Assembly: GCF_040543805.1 (NCBI RefSeq)
Contig: NZ_JBEUMS010000014.1
Span: 149,142-213,141, forward strand
Source of the DNA: Arcicella rosea
GTDB taxonomy: Bacteria > Bacteroidota > Bacteroidia > Cytophagales > Spirosomataceae
Length of the DNA: 64,000 bases
Direction of reading: 5' to 3'
In this document: positions 17,518-26,345 of the stretch, in pieces
Layout: the number at the start of each line of letters is the position of its first letter
How positions within the stretch are numbered: position 1 is the stretch's first letter
Program-made: the position numbers and the translations under genes
The notes under the pieces: model-generated
Seen by the model: the letters and a program-made list of their open reading frames with translations, nothing else
What the model was told of the DNA's origin: nothing
The model's database searches: none

Positions 17518-17982
17518 TTACTTATTTACTTCTTCTTTAGCATCAGGATTAACTTGATGGGCATTTTGCTGTTGATGATTATTCAAATTAAACCATTCCG
17601 CATTTTCTGTGGACATAATGGCTTCTATATTAGCTACAAATTGCTGAAAAGTAGCATTTTCTAGATAAGGACCTGATTTTGTTAAATACAAGATTTTTTC
17701 TCTTTTAAGTACCTCACGTACTTTTCTGTAATTCACCCAACTTTCATGGTAATTAAAAAGGGCATCTAATCCACTTAAAATAGCGATTAATACGCCTATA
17801 AAACTTATTATTGCAGGAAATGAAGGCACTTCGCTATACTTTGTAGCCAGAGGTAGCGAAGCAGAAAGAATGATAATTAACACCTTGGTTCTAATGTAGT
17901 TAGTTTTGCTATTTCTACTTTTCTGAGCAAAGAAACTCATTTGCTCATCTAATCTTTGTTCGATGTATTCTTGTTCTGTCAT
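17518..17982 (-). CDS. DUF4231 two-transmembrane protein (SLATT-like)
   Basis: A 154-residue protein. A charged N-terminal helix precedes two close membrane segments (about 31-48 and 54-75, joined by KYSEVPSF). After these comes the DUF4231 hallmark WVNYRKVREVLKREKILYL (83-101), then a Gln- and Asn-rich tail. DUF4231 resembles SLATT domains, two-TM predicted pore-forming effectors of bacterial conflict systems. The gene converges on the STAND gene with an 8-base gap, so it is transcribed separately. In this context a membrane effector or an immunity modulator is plausible, but that is inference. Confidence 0.75.
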   Translation of the reverse strand: MTEQEYIEQRLDEQMSFFAQKSRNSKTNYIRTKVLIIILSASLPLATKYSEVPSFPAIISFIGVLIAILSGLDALFNYHESWVNYRKVREVLKREKILYLTKSGPYLENATFQQFVANIEAIMSTENAEWFNLNNHQQQNAHQVNPDAKEEVNK

Positions 17983-18060
17983 GGTTATTTAGGAATTTGG
18001 AGATATTAACCATAATTTAAAAATATCCTGATGAAAGAACAAATTTCAACAGAAATTATA

Positions 18061-18100
18061 AAACAAAAACGCCTGTCTCTAATGCTAGAAACAGGCGTTT
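18061..18100 (-). terminator. Terminator of the TPR protein gene
   Basis: AAAACGCCTGT (18066-18075 with flank) pairs with ACAGGCGTTT (18091-18100). On the minus strand it is followed by TTTTTGTTTT. It lies 14 bases beyond the stop codon of the TPR gene. Confidence 0.85.
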
Positions 18101-18113
18101 GAAATGTCTTTGT

Positions 18114-18848
18114 TTATTTAAATACTCCTAACGGGTCTTCTTTTTTAGCGATTAACTCTTGTAGGAAATTCATATCCAGAAAAGTAATATCTAATATTCT
18201 ACATTTATGAAAATATTCCCAAGCTTTGTCGTAATGTTCTAATTGAAATTCGGCGATGGCATATTTTAACCAACCATTTGCATTGGTTGAATCAATTTTT
18301 AATGATTTCTCTAACAACATTAAAGCGTCGTCAATATCATCACATTTTTTTTGTTCTTTAAAACAAGCCAATTGCACCGTTGCTACGTCAATCATCAAGG
18401 TTGGATTTTCGGGTGCTAAAGCCAATCCTTTTCTCAATAATTTAGCAGACTCTTCATAATTTTTTCTTTGATAACTTATCGAACCTAGTCCCCAATAAGC
18501 TTCAACATTATTTGGGTCGAGTAAAAAACTAAGATTGAATCGGTACGTAGCGGTATCCAATAAACCTTCACTCAAATATTCCCAGCCTCTTTCAGCAAAA
18601 AACTTACTTGCTTCAGCACGGTCTTTGAAGTTTTGTTCACATTGAGCAAAGAATTCTTTGGACTTCAAAATCTGTTCATCCACAACCTTTTTGCTACCAA
18701 AAAGTGGGATATACTTCACATCTTGACTATCAACTGCAAGTTCTTTTTTGGGAGCTTCTTTAGTACTAGCTAAAGGAATTGGTTGAACCTGAGCTAATAA
18801 TGACTGAAAGCTAGACGATAAAATAAATATATATATTAACTGCTTCAT
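18114..18848 (-). CDS. Secreted tetratricopeptide-repeat protein
   Basis: A 244-residue protein with a signal peptide ending near residue 19 (QSLLAQ). About three TPR units lie between residues 65 and 225, best seen in VEAYWGLGSISYQRKNYEES and NGWLKYAIAEFQLEHYDKAW with the usual W/Y, G/A and Y/A positions. TPR proteins mediate protein contacts. It stands alone with its own terminator, so no partner is suggested. The mature protein is probably periplasmic or exported. Confidence 0.8.
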   Translation of the reverse strand: MKQLIYIFILSSSFQSLLAQVQPIPLASTKEAPKKELAVDSQDVKYIPLFGSKKVVDEQILKSKEFFAQCEQNFKDRAEASKFFAERGWEYLSEGLLDTATYRFNLSFLLDPNNVEAYWGLGSISYQRKNYEESAKLLRKGLALAPENPTLMIDVATVQLACFKEQKKCDDIDDALMLLEKSLKIDSTNANGWLKYAIAEFQLEHYDKAWEYFHKCRILDITFLDMNFLQELIAKKEDPLGVFK

Positions 18849-19053
18849 AATGGTGGTAACAATACGAATGTTATAACGATGTCTAATAATTATTATTGTT
18901 TAGTATAAAGCTTCTTTCAAAAACCAAGCCTAATAAGTATTTCATGATAAATTATGCTAATCAAGAATCATAAATATCATGAATTTATAAATACTATCAA
19001 GCGAATTAATACTTTTTTATGCTATTCAATGTAAAAATAACAATATCTAGCAC

Positions 19054-19092
19054 AAAAAAAGGATTGATTCTAAAGAACCAATCCTTTTTAGC
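19054..19092 (-). terminator. Terminator of the Ppx/GppA-like gene
   Basis: GGATTG (19061-19066) pairs with CAATCC (19079-19084), flanked by a run of A on the left that is read as T on the minus strand. It lies 17 bases beyond the stop codon. Confidence 0.75.
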
Positions 19093-19108
19093 AACTAAAA
19101 AATTATTT

Positions 19109-20116
19109 TTATGGTAAATCAAGTAAAAAGCCAATTGTAAAGTTTGCGTCCCAATCGAATACGAATTGTTCACATCCTGTTGATTCGGCAATGGCTTTAT
19201 AAATGTTCAAGCCTGCTTTAGATTTAGCGTTGTCTAATTGATAAGCCGAAGGCGCATCCAAAACGGTATAACGCTCTTTGTCTTTTCTTACTTTCTTCGC
19301 TAATTCAAAAGGTACACCACCGATGATAAAACAAGTTTTACGATTTGCTTCTGGAATTTTTTTAGACTTTTCTCCAACTTCTTTGCTTACAGTTTCGTCA
19401 CTTACACCATTTTGAAAATACTTCGCACCATATGATTCTACTGAAGTTAATTTACCGTTTTCTTTCCAAGAGATTTTGGTATTTCCCGAACCAATATCCG
19501 CTACAAATGAATTATCAGCATATTCGGCAGGTTGTACACATTTCAAGCCTAAAATCCCTTCTTGTTCTGGCGTTACGGTATTCACAAAGTATTTCAAAGA
19601 TTTCAATACTTTAATGATTTTCTGAGTACCTTCTGCTTTTACAGCTCCAGAACTCACTACGAAGTGAATATCTTTTCCACTTACACCATAATCCAACATT
19701 CCACCAATGTATTTTTTCAAGCCCGCTCTGATGTCGTCATCACTTGCCATATTTTCAATTACCAAGCTATTTCCAAACTCTGCTTTTTCAAGCTTCCAAC
19801 GTTTGTCAGCATCAATTCTGATAATAAATGAATTGAAACCACTTGCACCTAATTCCACTACTCCTTTCAATTTCCCTGCAATTGGGCCGGGAGGAGTATA
19901 ATCAAAACTCTTTTTCTCGCCTTCAACAGTAGCCGAAGAATTTTCTTCTGAAGAAGAAGATTCATTCGAATCAGCAGTGTTTGTGGCAGAAGCTGTTGTT
20001 GCTGGAGCTAATTTTTGGAGTGCTTCTTGTCCTCCAAATTTTGTAAAGCCATAATAAATTGCTCCTACGATAATTGCGGTAATCAATAATCGTCCCGCTA
20101 CGGTTAATCTTTGCAT
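19109..20116 (-). CDS. Membrane-anchored Ppx/GppA-like (actin-fold) protein of unknown function
   Basis: A 335-residue protein with one N-terminal membrane segment (residues 9-25), a Ser/Thr/Glu-rich linker (about 38-75) and an exposed domain. Two glycine motifs at the spacing of the actin/hexokinase/Ppx fold are visible: VVELGASGFNSFI (86-98) and VADIGSGNTKISW (205-217), resembling the phosphate-1 and phosphate-2 loops of Ppx/GppA. A third segment, TCFIIGGVP, may be the adenosine motif. The catalytic Glu of polyphosphatases is not obvious. With the domain placed outside the cytoplasm, ordinary nucleotide hydrolysis would be odd; it could bind a polymer or polyphosphate. Function unknown. Confidence 0.6.
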   Translation of the reverse strand: MQRLTVAGRLLITAIIVGAIYYGFTKFGGQEALQKLAPATTASATNTADSNESSSSEENSSATVEGEKKSFDYTPPGPIAGKLKGVVELGASGFNSFIIRIDADKRWKLEKAEFGNSLVIENMASDDDIRAGLKKYIGGMLDYGVSGKDIHFVVSSGAVKAEGTQKIIKVLKSLKYFVNTVTPEQEGILGLKCVQPAEYADNSFVADIGSGNTKISWKENGKLTSVESYGAKYFQNGVSDETVSKEVGEKSKKIPEANRKTCFIIGGVPFELAKKVRKDKERYTVLDAPSAYQLDNAKSKAGLNIYKAIAESTGCEQFVFDWDANFTIGFLLDLP

Positions 20117-20135
20117 TGTTTTTGAGGGTTTAGTT

Positions 20136-20177
20136 GAGTTACGAGCTATGAGCTTTGAGCCGTGAGCTTTGAGCTTT
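20136..20177. repeat. Six tandem heptamers, GAGCTTT type
   Basis: The units read GAGTTAC, GAGCTAT, GAGCTTT, GAGCCGT, GAGCTTT, GAGCTTT without gaps. The tract lies 19 bases upstream of the Ppx/GppA-like gene start, in the divergent region shared with pbpC. Confidence 0.8.
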
Positions 20178-20215
20178 TTTTATTTCTTATATTTATAATT
20201 TAATTCTAAACTGAA

Positions 20216-20342
20216 AAGTCTAAAATCTTTTTTCTTGCTTCTTGTATCTTGCTTCTAAAAATCTTAAAGTCCTCCAGTCCTAAAGTCTCCAACAAGTCTA
20301 AAATCTTGTCTCTTGCGTCTTGTCTCTTGCTTCTAAAGTCCC
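20216..20342. repeat. Imperfect direct repeat with AAGTCC words upstream of pbpC
   Basis: Copy 1 (20216-20259) and copy 2 (20294-20337) both read AAGTCTAAAATCTT, then CTTGC/CTTGT words, then TTCTAAA. Between and after them are AAAGTCCTCCAGTCCTAAAGTC words like those at 9998-10264. This tract falls inside an open frame that extends pbpC upstream and argues that the extension is not real coding sequence. Confidence 0.7.
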
Positions 20343-20450
20343 AACAAAGATATTCAAAGCCTCAAACCTCGCTATTTTTATTTGGTTATGTGGTAAAAGC
20401 AGACATTCATTTTGTAAAAATTGATGATGAAATTGAAAAGCCTAAAATTG

Positions 20451-20482
20451 TTGCCGAAGTAAAAACCGAATTCATATCTTTA
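20451..20482 (+). promoter_or_regulatory. Probable pbpC promoter
   Basis: TTG (20451-20453), 21 bases, TATCTTTA (20475-20482), one mismatch from consensus. Transcription would start near 20489, just upstream of the ATG at 20504, which supports the downstream start. Confidence 0.45.
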
Positions 20483-20503
20483 CAAAAATCTCTTTTCGCT
20501 ACA

Positions 20504-22834
20504 ATGTTCAAGCAAAAACTCATCAATGCCTTTCAAACAATTATCAAAAACAAATACTTTAAAGGAATAGCCTGCCTTTTTATCCTTTTTGTTTTGTTAG
20601 ATTTGATTTTTCCGTTCAGAATCAACCCCAATTATTCTACACTCATTACCGATTCCGAAGGAAAATTACTGCACGCTTTTTTGAACAAAACTGACAAATG
20701 GCGAATGGAAACCGAGCTAAACGAAATTACGCCAACACTCGAAAAAGCCATCGTTTTTAAAGAAGATCGTTGGTTTCGTTGGCATTTTGGGGTAAACCCC
20801 TTTGCCGTGATGCGAGCAGGAGTAAAGAATGTACTTACAGGTAGAAGAACCTCGGGAGCAAGTACGATTACGATGCAAGTAGTCCGCTTGCTTAATCCTC
20901 AGAAAAGAACTTATTTCAATAAATTCATCGAAATTTTTCGGGCGATACAATTAGAATTTCATTATTCTAAAGACCAAATTTTACAGTTTTATATCAATCT
21001 TGTGCCTTATGGCTCGAATATCGAAGGCTTAAAATCGGCTTCTATTTTGTACTTCCAGAAGTCGCCAAATGTATTGAGTTTGGCAGAAGTAACGGCTTTG
21101 ACCATTATTCCAAACCGACCGTCAAGCTTGCGTTTGGGCGTGAATAATCCTTATATTTTACAAGAAAGGAATCGTTGGTTACAGAATTTCAAAGAAGAAA
21201 AAGTATTCAATGCACAAGATATTGAAGATGCCATGAACGAACCGCTGAATGTAATTCGCCACGAAGCTCCACATTTAGCACCGCATCTTTCTTTGCGTTT
21301 GAAACAAGAAAATCCTACGAAATCTATCATTAAAACGGCTTTGGTTCGTCATAAACAATTGACGATTGAGAACATTGTGCAGAATTATGTCAGTCGCTTG
21401 TACGCTATGAACATTCATAATGCTGCGGTGATGGTGATTAATAATAAAACGCATCAAGTGGAAGCTTATATCGGTTCGGCAGATTTTAATAATCCGATTG
21501 ATGGCGGACAAGTAGATGGCATTCGTGCCATTCGTTCGCCGGGAAGTACGCTGAAACCTTTACTTTACGCAACGGCTTTCGACAAAGGAATTATTACACC
21601 CAAAACTGCCATTAACGACGTGCCGACTAATTTTGGAGGTTTTGAGCCTGAAAATTTTGATAAACTTTTTCATGGAAAAATCACGATAGAATACGCTTTG
21701 GCAAACTCGCTGAATATTCCAGCAGTCAAAATTTTAAAAGAAATTTCTACGCCTGTTTTCGTGGATAAATTAAAAAAAGCAGATTTCCAGACGGTCAAAA
21801 AGAATTCTTCCAAGCTTGGACTTTCTTTAGTTTTAGGCGGTTGTGGCGTTACTTTAGAAGAATTGACGAATCTTTTTTCCGCTTTTTCTCAAGAAGGAAA
21901 TTTCCAGAAAGCTACTTATACTTTAAACGCTGATACAAAATCACGGATAAAAAACGAAATCATTTCTAAAGAATCCAGTTATTTGATTACCCAAATTTTG
22001 GCACAAATTACTCGTCCAGATTTACCCAATAATTACGATTATACTTATAGAATGCCCAAAATTGCTTGGAAAACGGGCACTTCTTTTGGTAAAAAAGATG
22101 CTTGGAGTATCGGCTATAATGCAAATTATACCATTGGCGTTTGGGTTGGGAATTTTTCTGGTGAAGGAGTACCCGAACTTTCAGGAGCAAATATCGCTAC
22201 GCCTTTACTTTTTGATATTTTTAATACTGTCGATTATAATTCTTCTTCTAAATGGTTTAAAGCTCCCGAAAATATCGCTTACCGAAAAGTATGTGCCGAA
22301 AGTGGCGATGTACCGAATGATTTTTGTACGCACCAGATTGTGGATTATTATATTCCGAGTGTGTCTAAAATGACGAAATGCCAACACGCCAAGTACATTT
22401 ATGTAAGTAGGGATGAAAAAATAAGTTACTGTTCGCATTGTTTGCCCGAAAGTGGAACGGTGCAGAAACTTTACCCAAATTATGCTCCAGAATTATTGAG
22501 TTGGTACGAAAGCAAGCATATTCTTTACGAAAAAGTCCCTCCACATAATCCGAAATGTGAAAGAGTATTCAATACCAATGCTCCGCAAATTGTATATCCT
22601 GTAGATGGTTCGGAGTATTTTTTGGCTAAAAATGAAAACCAAAAATTGATGCTGAATTGTCAGGTAGGCAATGAAGTAAAAACGGTTTATTGGTACATCA
22701 ATGATAAATTATTGCAAAAAGCTTCACCGAATACAGAAGTATTTTTCAGACCAGAAGCTGGCAAAATCAAAATTTCATGTAGCGACGATAAAGGACGTAA
22801 TGCTGATATTTATGTGGAGGTAAAGTGGGAGTGA
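20504..22834 (+). CDS. pbpC: Penicillin-binding protein 1C
   Basis: The protein is 776 residues from ATG 20504. The frame is open back to 20249, but that part is repeats and a promoter, and a typical membrane anchor (LFILFVLLDLIF) follows soon after 20504. The transglycosylase domain has the KEDRWFRWHFGV and GRRTSGASTITMQ motifs. The transpeptidase domain has SPGSTLK with the active Ser, SLN in ANSLNIP, and KTGTS. A C-terminal BiPBP_C domain (about 90 residues) carries several Cys upstream (ESGDVPNDFC, CQHAKY). This matches PBP1C of Bacteroidota, a peptidoglycan polymerase in the inner membrane. The alpha-2-macroglobulin partner gene often next to pbpC is absent. Confidence 0.92.
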   Translation: MFKQKLINAFQTIIKNKYFKGIACLFILFVLLDLIFPFRINPNYSTLITDSEGKLLHAFLNKTDKWRMETELNEITPTLEKAIVFKEDRWFRWHFGVNPFAVMRAGVKNVLTGRRTSGASTITMQVVRLLNPQKRTYFNKFIEIFRAIQLEFHYSKDQILQFYINLVPYGSNIEGLKSASILYFQKSPNVLSLAEVTALTIIPNRPSSLRLGVNNPYILQERNRWLQNFKEEKVFNAQDIEDAMNEPLNVIRHEAPHLAPHLSLRLKQENPTKSIIKTALVRHKQLTIENIVQNYVSRLYAMNIHNAAVMVINNKTHQVEAYIGSADFNNPIDGGQVDGIRAIRSPGSTLKPLLYATAFDKGIITPKTAINDVPTNFGGFEPENFDKLFHGKITIEYALANSLNIPAVKILKEISTPVFVDKLKKADFQTVKKNSSKLGLSLVLGGCGVTLEELTNLFSAFSQEGNFQKATYTLNADTKSRIKNEIISKESSYLITQILAQITRPDLPNNYDYTYRMPKIAWKTGTSFGKKDAWSIGYNANYTIGVWVGNFSGEGVPELSGANIATPLLFDIFNTVDYNSSSKWFKAPENIAYRKVCAESGDVPNDFCTHQIVDYYIPSVSKMTKCQHAKYIYVSRDEKISYCSHCLPESGTVQKLYPNYAPELLSWYESKHILYEKVPPHNPKCERVFNTNAPQIVYPVDGSEYFLAKNENQKLMLNCQVGNEVKTVYWYINDKLLQKASPNTEVFFRPEAGKIKISCSDDKGRNADIYVEVKWE

Positions 22835-22870
22835 GTTTTTTCAGTAAGTAAGTTTTGGAGTTCTTCAGAA

Positions 22871-22902
22871 AAGAAAAAAGGCTCAGATTTTACCTGAGCC
22901 TC
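22871..22902 (-). terminator. Terminator of the OmpA-family gene
   Basis: GGCTCAG (22880-22886) pairs with CTGAGCC (22894-22900). The A-rich left flank is read as TTTTTTCTTTT on the minus strand. It can also stop pbpC transcripts less efficiently. Confidence 0.75.
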
Positions 22903-22955
22903 TACAAATAATTTATACAAAAGTGGCAATTAACATTGGCTTGAAAGTATTCTTC

Positions 22956-25406
22956 CTACTTAATCTTAATAATTTTCACCGTTGTTCTACGGTTTTGTTG
23001 GTGTTCAATTTCTGTACAACTTACGCCATCGGCACAACTATTCACTAATTCGCTTTCGCCATAACCTTTGGCTAAAATTCTATTGCGACTGATCCCTTTA
23101 CTCACGATATAGTCAACTGCGGCTTGGGCTCTCTTTGTTGATAAATTCAAATTATCTTGTGCATCGCCACGGCTATCTGTATGTGAACCCAGTTCTATCA
23201 CCATTGTTGGTGTTTTTTGAAGCGTAATTGTCAATTTATTTAATTCTCGCATGGCATCTTTCCGTAAAGTAGCACTGCCTGAATCATAATAAATTTTATT
23301 CATCGTGATTAAATCGCCTTCTTTAAACAAACTTAAATCCTGTGAAATTACTTTGGCATTGCCTTTTTTTACTTTCTTAATTTTATTGACATTTTTGCCA
23401 TAACCACTTTTTGAAACTTCAATGGTATAATCGCAATCTTCATTCATGTAAAAAGTGTAACTACCGTCAGCACCCGTAGTAATTTGCTGAACGCTATTAT
23501 CACAAACATTGATAAAAGAAACTAAAACACCTTCCATTGGTTTCTGATCAATTTCGCTTTTCACAAAACCCGTAAGCATGGATTTATTTTTGAGATTAGC
23601 AGGATTGGGGCTTTTTTTAGTTGAAGTACTATTTTTTGTCGTTGAAATTTGCAATTCAAGAGGTGCTTGTTGGGCTAAATCTATTTCTAATGTCGATGAT
23701 TCAGTATCAATTTCTCCTTTGGTTGAATAACCAATTGTTTTAACTACAAAACCTTCTTTTTCTATTTTGAAGGAATAATCGGTGTCTTGTGCCGTACAAA
23801 AAGTAATATTGCCATCAGCATCTGTTTTCTTGCTTTCTAAATGACTATCGGCTGAAGTAATCACTACGACGGCATTGCTGATTGCTTTTTTAGTCTTTGA
23901 ATCAAATACAATAATCGTCATTTCTCGACAATCACTAATTGTTTTTTCAACTGAAAAACGGTAAATATCATCATCTTCACCCAATTTTCGGTTAGAGCTA
24001 AAATAACCAATTTGTCTATTAGCATCACTAATAATACCAAAATCATCAAAGGGAGAGTTGAACGGTTTTCCTATGTTTGAAGCCTTTGAAATACTTTGTC
24101 CTGCATTCATTTCAGCAAAGAAAATATCCAAATCACCCTCGCCACCTTGTCCGTTTGACGAGAAGTATAAATTTCCTTTTTCATCGACAAATGGAAATAC
24201 TTCAGAGCCTTTTGAATTAATGTTTTTACCTAGATTTTTCGGAACAGTCCATTGTCCATTATTATAGCTTACCGCCCAAATATCCATTCCCCCAAAACCG
24301 CCCGGTCGGTCAGAAGCAAAGTAAAGTATTTTTTCATCTTTAGACCAAGCAGGATGCGCCGTTGAATATTCGTTATCATTAAAAGGCAATTCTATGGCTT
24401 CTTCCCAATTACCATTAATGTTTTCAGAAATATACAGTTTCAATTTGCTGATATTGTCTTCACTGAGCCCTTTTCTATTGCCTATTGAATTATTACGAGT
24501 AAAGATAATTTTAGAAAAATCATGGTTGAAAGTAGCGGGTCCTTCATGGAATTTAGAATTGAGAGCTTTGCTAAAACTTTCAGAATTGGCAGTTTGATTA
24601 CTCAGTTTTTCATCTTCTCCGCTAAAGTAATTGAGGGTTTTAGAATCGTTGGAAGTCTGTCTGGAATAATAATCGTCGCCCAATGCTTTTGCGTTCTTGG
24701 CAGTACTTTTGCGTTTTCTTTTGTCAGCATTCGGCTCATCGCTTTGTTGTACTTTCTTTAAATCGTCAAGGTAATATAAATCCAGTAAGTTACCTTTATC
24801 ATTTATTAATTTGGTAGAAGATTCTTTCTCTGAACAAAAAACAATACCATCTTTGTAATACATTGGGCTAAATTCTGGACCAGAAGTATTAATATCCAGA
24901 TATTCAATTTTATAATTATTGGCATTGTTAAGAGTAGCAGTCGATTTTTGCGAAGTTGGGCTACTCATATTTTGCGGAGTATTTCCAGATTGATTTTTAG
25001 TACTTTGGATGTTTTCAGATAAAGACAAGTATTCTTGGGCTTCTTGGAATTTTCCATTGTTGGCTAAAACCTGCGCAAAATTCACATAAGCCTTGGCATC
25101 GTCACTAATAAGTTTCGGGAAAGTGTTAAATGCTTGTCTATAAATGCGTTCAGCATTTACTTCGTCTTTGTTTTGTTTATAACTATAAGCGAGTTTTAGC
25201 AAAACAGAAAGTTTGTTTTTGGCAGAAAGCGTAGCATAACCATTTTTTAAAAGTTGATTAAAAGCCTGAATAGCTTTGGGATATTGTTGTAATTCGTACA
25301 AACGAACAGCATTATCAAGAGGAGTATCAACATACTGGGCAGCCAAATAACAATTTGGCATAACAATCAAAAAGAATAAAAGAGCATTTCTTTTGAGTCT
25401 GAGCAT
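22956..25406 (-). CDS. OmpA-family protein with TPR, PD40 and carboxypeptidase-regulatory domains
   Basis: About 816 residues from the ATG at 25404-25406, chosen because a signal peptide (LLFFLIVMPNCYLAAQ) follows; the frame is open 20 codons further. After TPR-like helices (about 30-140) come a Ser/Asn-rich linker and PD40 beta-propeller units (IYFASDRPGGFGGMDIW, LYFSSNGQGGEGDLDIFF). Two CarboxypepD_reg-like sandwiches follow and a C-terminal OmpA domain with GSHTDSRGD, a run of Leu/Arg helices and AKGYGES, the diaminopimelate-binding set. This layout resembles PorE-like T9SS and gliding-associated peptidoglycan-tethered proteins of Bacteroidota. It is predicted to lie in the periplasm or outer membrane. 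Confidence 0.88.
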   Translation of the reverse strand: MLRLKRNALLFFLIVMPNCYLAAQYVDTPLDNAVRLYELQQYPKAIQAFNQLLKNGYATLSAKNKLSVLLKLAYSYKQNKDEVNAERIYRQAFNTFPKLISDDAKAYVNFAQVLANNGKFQEAQEYLSLSENIQSTKNQSGNTPQNMSSPTSQKSTATLNNANNYKIEYLDINTSGPEFSPMYYKDGIVFCSEKESSTKLINDKGNLLDLYYLDDLKKVQQSDEPNADKRKRKSTAKNAKALGDDYYSRQTSNDSKTLNYFSGEDEKLSNQTANSESFSKALNSKFHEGPATFNHDFSKIIFTRNNSIGNRKGLSEDNISKLKLYISENINGNWEEAIELPFNDNEYSTAHPAWSKDEKILYFASDRPGGFGGMDIWAVSYNNGQWTVPKNLGKNINSKGSEVFPFVDEKGNLYFSSNGQGGEGDLDIFFAEMNAGQSISKASNIGKPFNSPFDDFGIISDANRQIGYFSSNRKLGEDDDIYRFSVEKTISDCREMTIIVFDSKTKKAISNAVVVITSADSHLESKKTDADGNITFCTAQDTDYSFKIEKEGFVVKTIGYSTKGEIDTESSTLEIDLAQQAPLELQISTTKNSTSTKKSPNPANLKNKSMLTGFVKSEIDQKPMEGVLVSFINVCDNSVQQITTGADGSYTFYMNEDCDYTIEVSKSGYGKNVNKIKKVKKGNAKVISQDLSLFKEGDLITMNKIYYDSGSATLRKDAMRELNKLTITLQKTPTMVIELGSHTDSRGDAQDNLNLSTKRAQAAVDYIVSKGISRNRILAKGYGESELVNSCADGVSCTEIEHQQNRRTTVKIIKIK

Positions 25407-25696
25407 GTTGTTATTTAAGAAAGGCATTGTAAAAATAATTCCAAATTTCAGCGTAATAACTTCCAAATTTGGGTTTTATAAGTATGTTCAATGGTTGTTT
25501 CAACGTTCGAAATGTCACATAAATCATGCCAAAAACCAGTTGAAAATTAGAAATATATTACTTGAGATTAACATTTGTTAATTGATAAAAGTACTTATTA
25601 TTCGGAAGAAAACAATAGGGTTTTAGATGATTTTGGATTAGAATGAACATTCAGAATCAAGAATTATAGGTTTTGGCAGTATATTAAATCAAAAAA

Positions 25697-26269
25697 ATGT
25701 TAAAAAGTTTTTATAACGAAAACCTGATTGAAGCGGGTTTGGACGAAGCAGGGCGTGGATGTTTGGCAGGGCCAGTAGTTGCCTCAGCCGTGATTTTACC
25801 AAAATATTATACGCATTCTTTGTTGAATGATTCAAAGCAATTGAGTAAAAATCAAAGAGAAATTCTTAGAAAAGATATTTTACAAGATGCACTCGCTTGG
25901 GAAATAGCAGAGGTTTCCAATCAGGAAATCGATGAAATTAATATTCTAAAAGCCAGTATGAAAGCCATGCACTTGGCAACGGATAAGCTAAGTATTCGAC
26001 CAGAACATTTATTGATTGATGGCAATCGTTTCCCGAATTATCCATTAATTCCGCATACTTGTATTGTAAAAGGCGATTCGAAATTTTTATCCATTGCGGC
26101 GGCTTCTATTTTAGCCAAAACGTATCGTGATGATTTGATGGAAGAATTGGCGTTGACATTCCCAGAATATGGTTGGGAACATAATGCGGGTTATCCAACG
26201 CCCAAACACCGAAAAGCTATTAAAGAATTTGGCGTAACGATTCATCATCGTTTAACATTCAGGATGTAA
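25697..26269 (+). CDS. rnhB: Ribonuclease HII
   Basis: A 190-residue protein of normal family length. It opens with the signature AGLDEAGRGCLAGPV containing the Asp-Glu metal pair (D16 and E17), has KASMKAMHLA and a central LLIDGNRFP with the third Asp, and AAASILAKTYRD with the fourth region. It cleaves RNA in RNA-DNA hybrids and removes misincorporated ribonucleotides in the cytoplasm. The GH3-like gene starts 76 bases after it on the same strand. Confidence 0.96.
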   Translation: MLKSFYNENLIEAGLDEAGRGCLAGPVVASAVILPKYYTHSLLNDSKQLSKNQREILRKDILQDALAWEIAEVSNQEIDEINILKASMKAMHLATDKLSIRPEHLLIDGNRFPNYPLIPHTCIVKGDSKFLSIAAASILAKTYRDDLMEELALTFPEYGWEHNAGYPTPKHRKAIKEFGVTIHHRLTFRM

Positions 26270-26345
26270 ATCATCTGAAATTTGTTTTTAACTTTACCAG
26301 CATTCTATTAACACTTCAAAAATTAAATTGTAAACACAGTACTTC

